A DNA stretch of 64,000 nucleotides from Leptonema sp964619535 (GCA_964619535.1 CAZUEX010000014.1:34879-98878), one strand, 5' to 3'. Counted from the stretch's first letter, positions 25,793 through 33,965 are shown. The notes: generated by a model from the letters alone, not told the origin. Translations and numbers: made by a program.

Positions 25793-26698
25793 GGCCAGCT
25801 CTGCAAGCAGGACGGCCTCTTCTCTGCTTCTGGCCACCGCAAGGTGGCCGCTTCTATGACAGAAAACGGCGCCCCGTATGCCCGAGACTCGCTCCAGGTC
25901 ATCGTCAATGCGGCCGCGCCAGGCAGCCGGGAAAAGGCCGTCTTTTACCCATCTGGCATTCCAGCGCCCTTCGGGATTGGGATGTACAAGGATGCGCACG
26001 GGAGTGGTTTCCAGGTACCTTCGCGCCGATGGATAGAAGGCATCGACGGCCAGCACCGCCTCTCCGCAACGTTCGCCAAGCTTCTTCAGCTGGCGGCCGC
26101 GATGGCTTGCATCGAGGTATTGCAGCAGGCCGATGCGCAGAATACCGGCGCATTCCATGGCCATCTGTTCAAAGTCGCCAATCAGGCCAGGACGGGCCAG
26201 GCCGATGTAATCACTGAAAGAGAAGCCTCGAATCTCTGTTTCCGGTTCGTAGAAGCTGCATCCTGTATTGTCTGAAAGGTCAACAGGAAGAAGAATGGAC
26301 TGATCGATATCGCGAAAGGCATCTTCGATGACATTGCTGTCTGCATCCGGCCTGAGCTGACGCAGAAGGTCGCGGCCATGATGCTTGAAGAACAGTCCTG
26401 CTGCAGAGTAGGGATGGCCATCCGGTCGTACAGGAGATCCGGTTTGATGGTGGTCGTAGATGCCCCTTTCGGGATCGTAGATGCCTCCGACGTCGGCTAC
26501 GACAAAGCTGCCGTTTTTGTAGAAGCCTTTCCTGTCGCCGGAGCGAATATCGATGCCATCCTCTCTGATCTGGAAATCCCTCGTGCGGCAGAGGTCGATA
26601 GAAGGCCACAGAAGTCTTGCCAGGCTGAAGGCCAGAAGATCATCGGCATGACCGGCTCCAGAATGGGTGATGAATAGTTCGGGTGTCTTTTGTGGCAT
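25778..26698 (-). CDS. MYG1-family (UPF0160) protein
   Basis: A 306-residue MYG1-like protein of the DHH-related fold. The N-terminal THSGAGHADDLLAF and the central DVGGIYDPERGIYDHHQTG carry the His and Asp ligands expected for metal-dependent phosphoesterase activity. Relatives in eukaryotes are 3'-5' RNA exonucleases. The C-terminal third contains VHPNPEGRWNARWV and FCHRSGHLAVARS, typical of the family. The start was taken at MPQKTPELF; an ATG five residues upstream is also possible. It runs leftward and stands alone. Confidence 0.85.
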   Translation of the reverse strand: MPQKTPELFITHSGAGHADDLLAFSLARLLWPSIDLCRTRDFQIREDGIDIRSGDRKGFYKNGSFVVADVGGIYDPERGIYDHHQTGSPVRPDGHPYSAAGLFFKHHGRDLLRQLRPDADSNVIEDAFRDIDQSILLPVDLSDNTGCSFYEPETEIRGFSFSDYIGLARPGLIGDFEQMAMECAGILRIGLLQYLDASHRGRQLKKLGERCGEAVLAVDAFYPSARRYLETTPVRILVHPNPEGRWNARWVKDGLFPAAWRGRIDDDLERVSGIRGAVFCHRSGHLAVARSREEAVLLAELALRSH

Positions 26699-26807
26699 GG
26701 GGGTTTCTCTCATGGTTTCTGTCCAGGCCTGCGATGAAAAGGAGACGCCTGTGGCTCTTTAAAATAGCGAATATGGCGCGGATCAGCCATCAAGTAGGAG
26801 TTGCAGT

Positions 26808-26885
26808 ATGACCTGCCCTTGCAATCCTTTTTCTACGTCGGTGATGGGCGCGCACCGGCTGCCTTCCTTTAGAATTCACGCTTGA
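26808..26885 (+). CDS. Possible 25-residue peptide with CxC motif
   Basis: A small frame reading MTCPCNPFSTSVMGAHRLPS followed by five more residues, behind an AGGAG ribosome-binding site at good spacing, in the 250-bp gap before the metallophosphoesterase. It has no known relatives that I recognise. It could be a leader peptide or chance. Confidence 0.25.
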   Translation: MTCPCNPFSTSVMGAHRLPSFRIHA

Positions 26886-26949
26886 CGCTGAAGCGAAAGC
26901 CTGCAGGTTCTAAGAGAATTCAGGGCGTTCCACTGCGGAGATCACCATC

Positions 26950-27789
26950 TTGAAGCCGGATAAACGATATGAACAGGATGCGGATGGTAATGGCAGGGGA
27001 CGGACGCTCCTTGTCGGCGACATCCATTCAGATTTCGAAAGCTTTGAAGTGATGGTCCGCTTTATGCTGCATCATGTGGCAGGGATTGGCCGGGTGGTGC
27101 AGGTGGGGGATTTTGGTTTCTGGCCGTCGCAGCCTTACTGGCTGTGGTATCCCAAATCCACGCTTTCCGTTCCGGTGTATTTTATCGACGGCAATCATGA
27201 AGATCACATTGCTCTGCAGGCGGCTGCAACCGATACGCCGTCCAGGGTAAGCGAGCAGTACGATGCCTTTTATATTCCGCGAGGATATGCAGGCGATGGC
27301 TTTGTATACTGTGGCGGAGCGACATCCTACGATCGCCGTTATCGAACGGAAGGCCTGGACTGGTTCCCCGAAGAGAACATCACCGATGCCCAGATTCAGC
27401 GCGGCATGCGGAATGTCCGGGATCATATGCAGAATAGCAGCTTCCGGATCATGGTGGCCCATGAAACGATTCGCGAGGCCTTTCGACTGATCCGGCGGCC
27501 TGGCTGGGGCTTTGCCGACCAGAACCGGGAACGCCTGGAAGAGCTATTCCATGCTGTGCGGCCGCAGCTTTACATACACGGGCACTATCATTTCTACAGC
27601 GATTACGAATATATGGGATGCCGCTTTATCTGCCTTCAGAACCTGGATTACTTCAGGCATGAACTGATGCAGGCAGAGAAGCAGATGAACGAAGAAGGGG
27701 ATGCAGCCGGTGCTACGGAAGCCTTCCTCTCCGTAGCACGTCGATGCTGCGCTGTGGTGGACACAGGCGAAGGCCTGGTCAACTTTTAG
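26950..27789 (+). CDS. Calcineurin-like metallophosphoesterase
   Basis: A 279-residue protein with the complete dimetal phosphoesterase motif set: GDIHSD near residues 23-28, GDFGFW near 53-58, GNHED near 81-85, and HGHYHF near 200-205, with a further VAHE in the third block. It should hydrolyse phosphoester bonds in the cytoplasm; the substrate is unknown. The start is TTG, preceded by GGAG, because no ATG lies between the stop upstream and the first motif. It ends 3 bp before the convergent Cys-rich-repeat gene. Confidence 0.85.
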   Translation: MKPDKRYEQDADGNGRGRTLLVGDIHSDFESFEVMVRFMLHHVAGIGRVVQVGDFGFWPSQPYWLWYPKSTLSVPVYFIDGNHEDHIALQAAATDTPSRVSEQYDAFYIPRGYAGDGFVYCGGATSYDRRYRTEGLDWFPEENITDAQIQRGMRNVRDHMQNSSFRIMVAHETIREAFRLIRRPGWGFADQNRERLEELFHAVRPQLYIHGHYHFYSDYEYMGCRFICLQNLDYFRHELMQAEKQMNEEGDAAGATEAFLSVARRCCAVVDTGEGLVNF

Positions 27790-27792
27790 CCT

Positions 27793-28179
27793 TTATCGGA
27801 TGCTTTGAATGTGGGCTTTGCATGCCTCTGTCAGGCTGTCTTCGTTGGCCTTCAGGCATTGATAGATCCGTCCCTGGCCGCGCTTCACGTCGGCACAGTG
27901 CTTCTGGATATCCTGCCTGCATACCTTCATCCCCCTGCGCATACGGGAGCGGGTTCGATCGAGCTGTGCCCTGCATCCTGCTTCCAGGGAATCCCTGTTC
28001 TCTTCCAGGCATTGAAAGACCTTTCCCTGCCCATGCTCGATGCCGGCACAGAACTTCTGGATGTCTGCAGCGCAGGCATTCTTTACCCCCTGGGGACCGG
28101 CCGGATTCTGGGCAAAGATCCATGAGGTGGCAAGGATCAATGTAAGCGGCAAAACAAAACGCCATGCTATCGGTTTCAT
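27793..28179 (-). CDS. Exported protein with two Cys-rich (GLG1-type) repeats
   Basis: A 128-residue protein starting MKPIAWRFVLPL with a signal peptide cleaved around FAQ-NPAG. The mature part holds two copies of the Cys-rich repeat known from Golgi protein GLG1: ACAADIQKFCAGIEHGQGKV and VCRQDIQKHCADVKRGQGRI, each followed by QCL and a final Cys. Each repeat has four cysteines spaced for two disulfides. It is expected in the periplasm. The function of the bacterial versions is not established. Confidence 0.82.
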   Translation of the reverse strand: MKPIAWRFVLPLTLILATSWIFAQNPAGPQGVKNACAADIQKFCAGIEHGQGKVFQCLEENRDSLEAGCRAQLDRTRSRMRRGMKVCRQDIQKHCADVKRGQGRIYQCLKANEDSLTEACKAHIQSIR

Positions 28180-28290
28180 CGTAAACTCCTTATGTCTGCG
28201 ATGACGGCATGGCCGACAGGAGCTGTCTACCTTTTTTATGGGTTTCGCGGGCCCTGTTTCCCCGTGACGGAAGCAGGGGGGCATTATGCC

Positions 28291-29061
28291 TTACCGGGCC
28301 TTTGGTCGGAAGGTACGGCGCAGCTCTTCTACCGACTTGCCTGTTCTTTGCAGCTCCAGCTCGAACTGTTTTCTGCGCGGGATGTAGTCCGGATGAAGAG
28401 GGATTTCAAGACGGGCAGCCGTTTCTGAGTAGCCGGGCTTTTCAAAGACCGTGAAGGCATGGCGATCAATGCCGCTCTGGTCGAGCAGGATTCCTACCAT
28501 TGTAATACCCAGTCCGGCGCCCTCTGTATCATCGCCATGAGCCATATAGAAATCGAGAAGGGATGTAAAGGACCGGGCTCGCTTGAATTTTTCGCGGATA
28601 CGTTCTTCTTCGCGCGGCAGCAACGGGAAGTTGTTTTTCACCTTGATGTTCAGCACCCGGTCGTTATAATAGAAGGTAACGGTGACCTTATAATCCCGCT
28701 CCTTGAAATCCTGCCTGTGGTTCAGGATCATCGACTCTGTGAGCTTTTCTTTAAACTGGCTCATCCCGCTGTCGTACTCGTCCGGATTCATGGCGTCCAG
28801 GCCCTGTTCGGCAAAGAAGATCCTCTTCATGTTTGCCTTGGTGGCATTGATGACCAGCTCCTTTGCAGCGGGATAAACCATGTCCAGCAGTTCTGATCGA
28901 CCAAACCGTTGCAGGATGGTAGCGGCAATATGATGGAGCAGGAACTCGCCGTAATCGGTCAGGATCCAGGTGACGAGGCTGATCGTGCGGCCCTGGTTGA
29001 CCGCCCGGTCGATGGTTTCCATCGCTTTTTTTACGCGGGGCGATGATTCATCAAATTTCAT
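28291..29061 (-). CDS. GHKL-type ATP-binding protein
   Basis: A 256-residue protein starting MKFDESSPRV. It shows an N-box-like KELVINATKANMKR near residues 64-77, an FYYNDR strand, and an EGAGLGITMV G-box near 190, which is the ATP-binding framework of histidine-kinase-like GHKL proteins. No phospho-acceptor His domain or sensor domain is seen, so it may be a stand-alone anti-sigma-like or signalling ATPase. Similar proteins occur across leptospires (recalled, not checked). It is divergent from the SAH-regulator gene with about 120 bp between starts. Confidence 0.75.
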   Translation of the reverse strand: MKFDESSPRVKKAMETIDRAVNQGRTISLVTWILTDYGEFLLHHIAATILQRFGRSELLDMVYPAAKELVINATKANMKRIFFAEQGLDAMNPDEYDSGMSQFKEKLTESMILNHRQDFKERDYKVTVTFYYNDRVLNIKVKNNFPLLPREEERIREKFKRARSFTSLLDFYMAHGDDTEGAGLGITMVGILLDQSGIDRHAFTVFEKPGYSETAARLEIPLHPDYIPRRKQFELELQRTGKSVEELRRTFRPKAR

Positions 29062-29145
29062 TCTTGCGGCAGTTTCAGGAGGCCCCCTGGGCGGACCAGT
29101 AGAAAACCCCGATCGGGCCAGGGCAGGGCTATCAGGGTTTTTACA

Positions 29146-29173
29146 TTGACATATCAAGATATCTTGATATCCT
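29146..29173 (+). promoter_or_regulatory. Promoter of the SahR-like operon with -35 and -10
   Basis: TTGACA at 29146-29151 and TATCCT at 29168-29173 with a 16-bp spacer. The predicted transcript start lies only a base or two before the ATG at 29182, so the mRNA would be leaderless or nearly so. The 20-bp operator fills the spacer. Confidence 0.65.
29151..29170. promoter_or_regulatory. Operator of the SAH-cycle regulon (copy 1)
   Basis: ATATCAAGATATCTTGATAT is an exact 20-bp palindrome lying between the -35 and -10 of the regulator operon, which suggests autorepression. The same site with a single change precedes metH at 33943-33962 with identical placement. Confidence 0.8.
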
Positions 29174-29181
29174 GTCCTGCA

Positions 29182-30141
29182 ATGCCGGATCTGCTATTGC
29201 AGTTAAAGGCCCTTGCTGATCCCAGTCGGATCCGCATTGTGCGGGCCCTGTCAAGAGAGCCCCTTCACGTCAGTGAGCTGCTTGAGGTGCTCGCCATGGG
29301 GCAGAGTCGCGTCTCAAGGCATCTGCGCATCCTATCCGATGCAGGCGTTTTGATCTGGCGACGCGATGGGTCGCGTATATACTATGGCATCCATCCCGAG
29401 CTGCGCGGGCATCCTCTTCTGGCTGCAGTAAACGATGAAGGCGCTTCATGGGGCAACAGCCTGGGCAGTGTCCTTGAAGAAGACAGGCAGCGTCTTCAGG
29501 GGATCCTGGAATCGCGAAAGGCAAGAAGTCGCGTACACTTTGATGACTTCGGTGCCCGCCAGGACGAGGATCAGCGGGAATATGTCGATGCTGCATACTA
29601 CCGAACACGGATCCTCGAGCTTCTGCCGGAGAATGCCGGCTGTGTCCTTGAGCCGGGATGTGGTGCCGGTGCCCTTGCATCGATGCTTGTCGATCGTTCA
29701 TCGCATCTGATTCTCGTCGATCAGAGCAGGACCATGTTAAGCCTTGCTCGCGATCGGATTGGGGATAAAGGAAAGACGGAGTATCGCGTTGGCTATATGG
29801 AACATCTTCCTCTTGCCGATGAAGAGGTGGATACCGTTGTTCTGTCGATGGCTCTGCATCACAGCGCCGAACCGGGACGCGTCTTAAACGAAGCATATCG
29901 CGTACTGCGTCCGGGCGGCCTTCTTGTGGTCGCAGAGCTGAGGCAGCATTCGGTGGAAGATATGCGACGGCTGTTCGAAGACTTCTGGCTTGGTTTTGAA
30001 GATGACTTTCTCCTTTCTGAGATTGGCCTGGCGGGCTTCGAAGACGCAGACCTGTGCGAAGGCAAAGGGAATGGCCGGCTGGAATGTCTTTTCATATCGA
30101 CCAGGAAGCCGCAAAGGGAACGCCGTCCCATGGCTGTATAA
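29182..30141 (+). CDS. ArsR-type regulator fused to SAM-methyltransferase domain (SahR-like)
   Basis: A 319-residue protein. Residues 1-90 are an ArsR winged helix (LKALADPSRIRIVRALSREP, then QSRVSRHLRILSDAGVL and RRDGSRIYY). Residues 145-310 are a class I methyltransferase fold with motif I LEPGCGAGALASML, then LILVDQSRTMLSLA and the DTVVLSMALHH segment. This is the architecture of SahR, which senses S-adenosylhomocysteine and controls SAH recycling in Proteobacteria. It leads an operon with ahcY and an adenosine deaminase and carries its own operator. The ATG at 29182 was preferred over 29146, which lies in the -35 box. Whether the methyltransferase domain is catalytic or a ligand sensor cannot be told. 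Confidence 0.88.
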   Translation: MPDLLLQLKALADPSRIRIVRALSREPLHVSELLEVLAMGQSRVSRHLRILSDAGVLIWRRDGSRIYYGIHPELRGHPLLAAVNDEGASWGNSLGSVLEEDRQRLQGILESRKARSRVHFDDFGARQDEDQREYVDAAYYRTRILELLPENAGCVLEPGCGAGALASMLVDRSSHLILVDQSRTMLSLARDRIGDKGKTEYRVGYMEHLPLADEEVDTVVLSMALHHSAEPGRVLNEAYRVLRPGGLLVVAELRQHSVEDMRRLFEDFWLGFEDDFLLSEIGLAGFEDADLCEGKGNGRLECLFISTRKPQRERRPMAV

Positions 30142-30188
30142 TCAGGATAACGGGCCTGTGCCGTATCCTGTATGGTAATCATTACAAA

Positions 30189-30209
30189 CCGGACCCGGGA
30201 ACGGGCCGG
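30189..30209 (+). promoter_or_regulatory. Stable hairpin 5' of ahcY with GGAA tetraloop
   Basis: CCGG-A-CCCG, loop GGAA and CGGG-CCGG form an 8-bp GC stem with one bulged A and a GNRA-type tetraloop, ending 23 nt before the ahcY ATG. No T-run follows. It may stabilise or process the ahcY message. Confidence 0.5.
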
Positions 30210-30232
30210 ATAGAAAGTTTCTGGAGGAACAA

Positions 30233-31540
30233 ATGACTGCATCAACAAAGCAGGACTACAAAGTAAAGGATATCTCACTTGCTCGCTGGGGCCGGGAAGA
30301 GATCATCCTTGCAGAAAAAGAGATGCCGGGGCTGATGTCGCTTCGCGAGGAGTTCGGAAGCAAAAAGCCGCTTGCCGGAGCCCGTATTGCCGGATCCCTG
30401 CACATGACCATTCAGACCGCCGTTTTGATCGAAACACTGATCGAACTGGGCGCAGAGGTGCGCTGGTCAAGCTGTAACATCTTCTCAACGCAGGATCATG
30501 CAGCTGCAGCCGTTGCAGAGGCAGGCGTTCCTGTTTTTGCCTGGAAAGGCATGAGCGAAGAGGAATACTGGTGGTGTATTGAACAAACCCTGCATTTCGG
30601 AGATAAAGGCCCGAACATGATCCTCGATGACGGACATGACCTGACGGCCTATGTGCATGACAAACATCCGGAGATGCTTGAAGAGATCCGTGGCATCTCT
30701 GAAGAGACGACCACAGGCGTGCACTACCTCATGAAAAGGCTGAAAGAAGGCACCCTGAAGGTTCCCGCTATCAACGTGAACGACTCTGTAACGAAGTCGA
30801 AGTTCGATAACCTGTACGGCTGCCGCGAATCTCTTGTCGATGGCATCAAGCGTGCTACTGACATCATGCTTGCAGGTAAGGTTGCCGTTGTTGCCGGATA
30901 CGGTGACGTGGGTAAGGGATCGGCGCAGAGCCTTCGTTCGTACGGCTGCCGCGTGATCATTACTGAAATCGATCCGATCTGTGCCCTGCAGGCGGCCATG
31001 GAAGGCTACCAGGTAGATACGATGGAAGAGTGGGCCGACAAGGCTGACATCTTCGTTACCACAACGGGTAACCGCGACATCATCACCATCGATCATATGA
31101 AGCGCATGAAAGATGGCGCTATCGTCTGCAACATCGGTCACTTTGATGTGGAGATCCAGGTCGATGCCCTGATGAACTTCCCGGGCATCAAGCGCACGGA
31201 GATCAAGCCGCAGGTAGACAAGTTTACCTTCCCCGACGGACACAGCATTGTTCTTCTTGCTGAAGGCCGCCTTGTCAACCTTGGCTGCGCCACAGGTCAC
31301 CCCTCTTTCGTGATGTCGAACAGCTTCACGAACCAGGTACTTGCTCAGATCGAGCTGTATAACAACTACAAGAATTATCCTCTTGGAGTATACATGCTGC
31401 CGAAGCATCTCGATGAGAAGGTGGCTCGTCTGCACCTGCAGAAGATTGGTGTGCGTCTTACCAGCCTTTCGAAAGAACAGGCCGATTACATTGGCGTACC
31501 CGTCGAAGGTCCGTACAAACCGGATCACTATCGTTACTGA
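30233..31540 (+). CDS. ahcY: S-adenosylhomocysteinase
   Basis: A 435-residue NAD-dependent SAH hydrolase that splits SAH into adenosine and homocysteine. Motifs: GSLHMTIQTAVLIETL, SSCNIFSTQDHAAAA, the GYGDVGKGSAQ Rossmann loop near residue 222, and the C-terminal KPDHYRY ending. It is a short bacterial-type form with full-length domains. A GGAGGA site precedes the ATG. It lies 91 bp after the SahR-like gene and 89 bp before the deaminase. Its two products are handled by MetH (homocysteine) and the downstream deaminase (adenosine), which pulls the reversible reaction toward hydrolysis. Confidence 0.97.
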   Translation: MTASTKQDYKVKDISLARWGREEIILAEKEMPGLMSLREEFGSKKPLAGARIAGSLHMTIQTAVLIETLIELGAEVRWSSCNIFSTQDHAAAAVAEAGVPVFAWKGMSEEEYWWCIEQTLHFGDKGPNMILDDGHDLTAYVHDKHPEMLEEIRGISEETTTGVHYLMKRLKEGTLKVPAINVNDSVTKSKFDNLYGCRESLVDGIKRATDIMLAGKVAVVAGYGDVGKGSAQSLRSYGCRVIITEIDPICALQAAMEGYQVDTMEEWADKADIFVTTTGNRDIITIDHMKRMKDGAIVCNIGHFDVEIQVDALMNFPGIKRTEIKPQVDKFTFPDGHSIVLLAEGRLVNLGCATGHPSFVMSNSFTNQVLAQIELYNNYKNYPLGVYMLPKHLDEKVARLHLQKIGVRLTSLSKEQADYIGVPVEGPYKPDHYRY

Positions 31541-31549
31541 GACCTCGCC

Positions 31550-31571
31550 GGCACAGGCTTCGGCCTGTGTC
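31550..31571 (+). promoter_or_regulatory. UUCG-capped hairpin in the ahcY-deaminase gap
   Basis: CACAGGC, loop TTCG, GCCTGTG: a 7-bp stem extended to 9 bp by flanking pairs, just after the ahcY stop. It has no T-run. It may protect the 3' end of ahcY mRNA from exonuclease and set different expression of the two genes. Confidence 0.6.
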
Positions 31572-31587
31572 AGCATATGGTTGCCGA

Positions 31588-31616
31588 TTCTCTGCATCTC
31601 TATTAGCTGCAGAGAA
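31588..31616 (+). promoter_or_regulatory. Second hairpin just upstream of the deaminase start
   Basis: TTCTCTGCA and TGCAGAGAA are exact complements with an 11-nt loop, ending 13 nt before the ATG at 31630 and next to the GGGGG ribosome-binding site. It could modulate translation of the deaminase. Confidence 0.5.
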
Positions 31617-31629
31617 AGCCGGGGGCTAC

Positions 31630-33060
31630 ATGTCTCTTCCTGAATCGCTGGCAAAGATATATGAAAATTCCCGGTATGATATTCTGCTGGGTGTGAATCG
31701 CATCACCCTGTCCACAGAAGGCGTGGTTGCCGGGGATGTTTCCCTTCTTTTTGAACAGCCCGTTGCCATTATTACCGCCTGGAATCCTTCTTCTGGATCC
31801 GATCGACCGATCCTCCAATCACCGGAAGAGAACGAAAAGGCGCAGAAACAGCTTTCACAGTATCTTCAAAATCGTGGACTGGAATACTACGATGCCGTGG
31901 GCTACGCCGTCGATGGCTCGCACAGCGAACCATCCTTTGCCGTCTTCCAGATAAGCCGGGAACGGGCAGCAGCCATTGGTCGTCGCTTCGGACAGGCCGC
32001 GGTGTTCTATTTTGACGGTCGTCCTTCATCGAAAGGAGAGATCCTGCCCTGTGGAGAGGATACCTTTTCACTGATTCGACGCCTTCCCCTGGTAGAGCTG
32101 CATCTGCATACAGAAGGATCGATTCCTCTTTCACATCTGTTAACGCTTGTGCAGAAACGCGGCGGGGAGCAGGCAGAGCGTCTGCAATCAGAACAGGCAA
32201 TCGTTGATTTTCTTACGTACCGAAACTTTTATCAATTTATTCAGAAGTGGCTGTGGATTATTTCTCTCATAGAAAAAGAGGAAGACTTTGACGAGCTTGT
32301 CTTTGCTGTGATGCAGTCTCTGCACAGTACGGGTGTGGTGCATGCAGAGCTGCATTTTTCACCGTTTGATTATGTAGACGGTCGGCTGAAGGCACCGGGC
32401 ATTGCCGAGGCTGCCTGTTCGGGTATGAGACGGGCAAAGAAGGCCTTTCAGATGACAGGTGTGCTGATCGCCGACCTTGTACGAAACCATCCCCCTGAAA
32501 CGGCAAAGTCCCGGATCGATGCCATCGCTCCCTACCGCGGTGATGAGCTTGTGGCGATTGGCCTGGGAGGCAATGAAGCCAAATTCCCACCACACCTTTT
32601 TACCGAGGCCTTTTCTTATGCCAGATCGCTTGGCTTTCGCACGGTGGCCCATGCAGGCGAAACGGCAGGCGCTGCCTCTATTCGCGGGGCTCTGATAGAC
32701 CTTCAGGCGGAGCGGATCGGCCATGGTATTCGCTGCTTTGAAGAAACGGAACTTGTGGAGGAGCTTGTGCGTCGGCAAACGCCGCTTGAGATCTGTATGA
32801 CGTCGAATGCATCGACGGGCGTTATCGATGACATTGGCGATCATCCAATCCGGAAATGTATAGAAGCAGGGTTGAACGTCTCCCTGCACTCCGACGATTC
32901 TACGATGTTTCGCACCAATCTACGCGAAGAGTTCGGAATCTTTGTTTCTGAGTTCGGTGGCACAGGCGATGAGATTCGAAGGCTTCTCGGCAATGCCGTC
33001 TCGGCTGCCTTTGTCCATCAGGACAGAAAAAACGAGCTGCATCGTGCGCTTACCGGATAG
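31630..33060 (+). CDS. DUF3293-adenosine deaminase fusion
   Basis: A 476-residue two-domain protein. Residues 1-145 match DUF3293 (AIITAWNPSSGSDR is the family hallmark). Residues 150-476 are an adenosine-deaminase-type amidohydrolase with zinc motif ELHLHTEGSIP, then VVHAELHFSP, HAGETAGA, IGHGIRC and the catalytic SLHSDDSTMF. The likely reaction is adenosine to inosine, removing a product of AhcY. An aminodeoxyfutalosine deaminase role for the MqnD pathway is an alternative, because some members of this branch have that activity. The start at ATG 31630 follows GGGGG; upstream in-frame codons lie in the hairpin region. The stop abuts the convergent RluA-type gene. Confidence 0.88.
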   Translation: MSLPESLAKIYENSRYDILLGVNRITLSTEGVVAGDVSLLFEQPVAIITAWNPSSGSDRPILQSPEENEKAQKQLSQYLQNRGLEYYDAVGYAVDGSHSEPSFAVFQISRERAAAIGRRFGQAAVFYFDGRPSSKGEILPCGEDTFSLIRRLPLVELHLHTEGSIPLSHLLTLVQKRGGEQAERLQSEQAIVDFLTYRNFYQFIQKWLWIISLIEKEEDFDELVFAVMQSLHSTGVVHAELHFSPFDYVDGRLKAPGIAEAACSGMRRAKKAFQMTGVLIADLVRNHPPETAKSRIDAIAPYRGDELVAIGLGGNEAKFPPHLFTEAFSYARSLGFRTVAHAGETAGAASIRGALIDLQAERIGHGIRCFEETELVEELVRRQTPLEICMTSNASTGVIDDIGDHPIRKCIEAGLNVSLHSDDSTMFRTNLREEFGIFVSEFGGTGDEIRRLLGNAVSAAFVHQDRKNELHRALTG

Positions 33061-33918
33061 CTACCTGTCGGTCCTGCTTCTTGAAACGACGGCCTGGAAG
33101 GACGGTGGAGCAGGGGATTCGAAAGAAAGGGTTTCGTCTGTGATGGGATGACGAAACCGTATGGAATGGGCATGCAGGCCCAGACGCTGAAGGACATTGG
33201 TTCTGGCTCCGTATCTGGCATCGCCTGCTACAGGATGTCCCAGGGCCTCGAACTGTGCACGGATCTGGTTCTTGCGGCCCGTTTCCAGCTCGATGCGTAC
33301 AAGGCTGAAGCTTCCGGGCTGCAATACTCTGTAGTGGAGGATGGCCAGGGCTCCATCGCCGTCGGTTACATACATCTTATGTGCTTTGTTCTCTTTTAAA
33401 TAAGACCGTAGCGTGCCCTCTTTGACTGCCGGTTCGCCTTCTACGACGGCAAGGTAGATGCGTTCCTGGACGGCCTCCTGCCAGTTCTTCTGCAGGCGTT
33501 TCTGTGCCCTTTCTGTCTTTGCATAGAGGATCAGTCCTGACGTATCTCGGTCCAGGCGGTGTACGATCAGGGGAGGCCTTCGCAGGTAGCGCTCCAGTGA
33601 GCCATACAGCGTATGCTCTTTGCGCACGGCCGGTGCCGGCACGGAAAGAAAGCCCGGTTCTTTATCGACGAGGATCAGATCGTTGTCCTGATAGACTATG
33701 GTTCCGCCGCGCAAAGGCCGGGGTTGCGTTTTCTCAGGATGGCCCAGCTCGATTCTGCTGTGGTCGGGAACGGGCTGACGTGGATCGGTGGCCAGGGCTC
33801 CATCGACACGGATGCGTCCGTCCCGGATCCACTGCCGGAAGCGACTGCGTTTCGATTCCGGGTAAAGCTCGGCCAGGCGTTGCAGCAGCGGTTTTGTTGC
33901 GGATTTCTCTTCGTTCAT
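33061..33918 (-). CDS. RluA-family pseudouridine synthase
   Basis: A 285-residue RNA pseudouridine synthase. An S4-like N-terminal region (SRFRQWIRDGRIRVDG) precedes the catalytic domain with HRLDRDTSGLILYAKT, whose Asp is the nucleophile, and later RIELETGRKNQIRAQFEALG. The target uridine in rRNA or tRNA cannot be assigned. It is divergent from metH; its ATG is 20 bp from the metH -35 box, so the metH operator could also affect it. Confidence 0.92.
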   Translation of the reverse strand: MNEEKSATKPLLQRLAELYPESKRSRFRQWIRDGRIRVDGALATDPRQPVPDHSRIELGHPEKTQPRPLRGGTIVYQDNDLILVDKEPGFLSVPAPAVRKEHTLYGSLERYLRRPPLIVHRLDRDTSGLILYAKTERAQKRLQKNWQEAVQERIYLAVVEGEPAVKEGTLRSYLKENKAHKMYVTDGDGALAILHYRVLQPGSFSLVRIELETGRKNQIRAQFEALGHPVAGDARYGARTNVLQRLGLHAHSIRFRHPITDETLSFESPAPPSFQAVVSRSRTDR

Positions 33919-33937
33919 GGGCCAGGCCTGAAAACCA

Positions 33938-33965
33938 TTGACATATCAGGATATCTTGATATTTT
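33938..33965 (+). promoter_or_regulatory. metH promoter with -35 and -10
   Basis: TTGACA at 33938-33943 and TATTTT at 33960-33965 with a 16-bp spacer, the same geometry as at 29146. Here the predicted leader is about 40 nt, with a GGAG-type site before the metH ATG. Confidence 0.65.
33943..33962. promoter_or_regulatory. Operator of the SAH-cycle regulon (copy 2, metH)
   Basis: ATATCAGGATATCTTGATAT differs from the exact palindrome at 29151 by one base (A to G at position 7) and sits in the same place between -35 and -10. This is strong evidence that metH is controlled by the ArsR-methyltransferase regulator. Confidence 0.8.

Noticed and set aside
30142..30232. Possible SAH riboswitch 5' of ahcY
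   Set aside because: There are hairpins, but I could not find the conserved core nucleotides or pseudoknot of the known SAH riboswitch, and control by the palindrome-binding regulator explains the operon.
30485..31654. A 389-residue leftward frame opposite ahcY
   Set aside because: It is an antisense shadow of ahcY codons with no domain; ahcY is certain.
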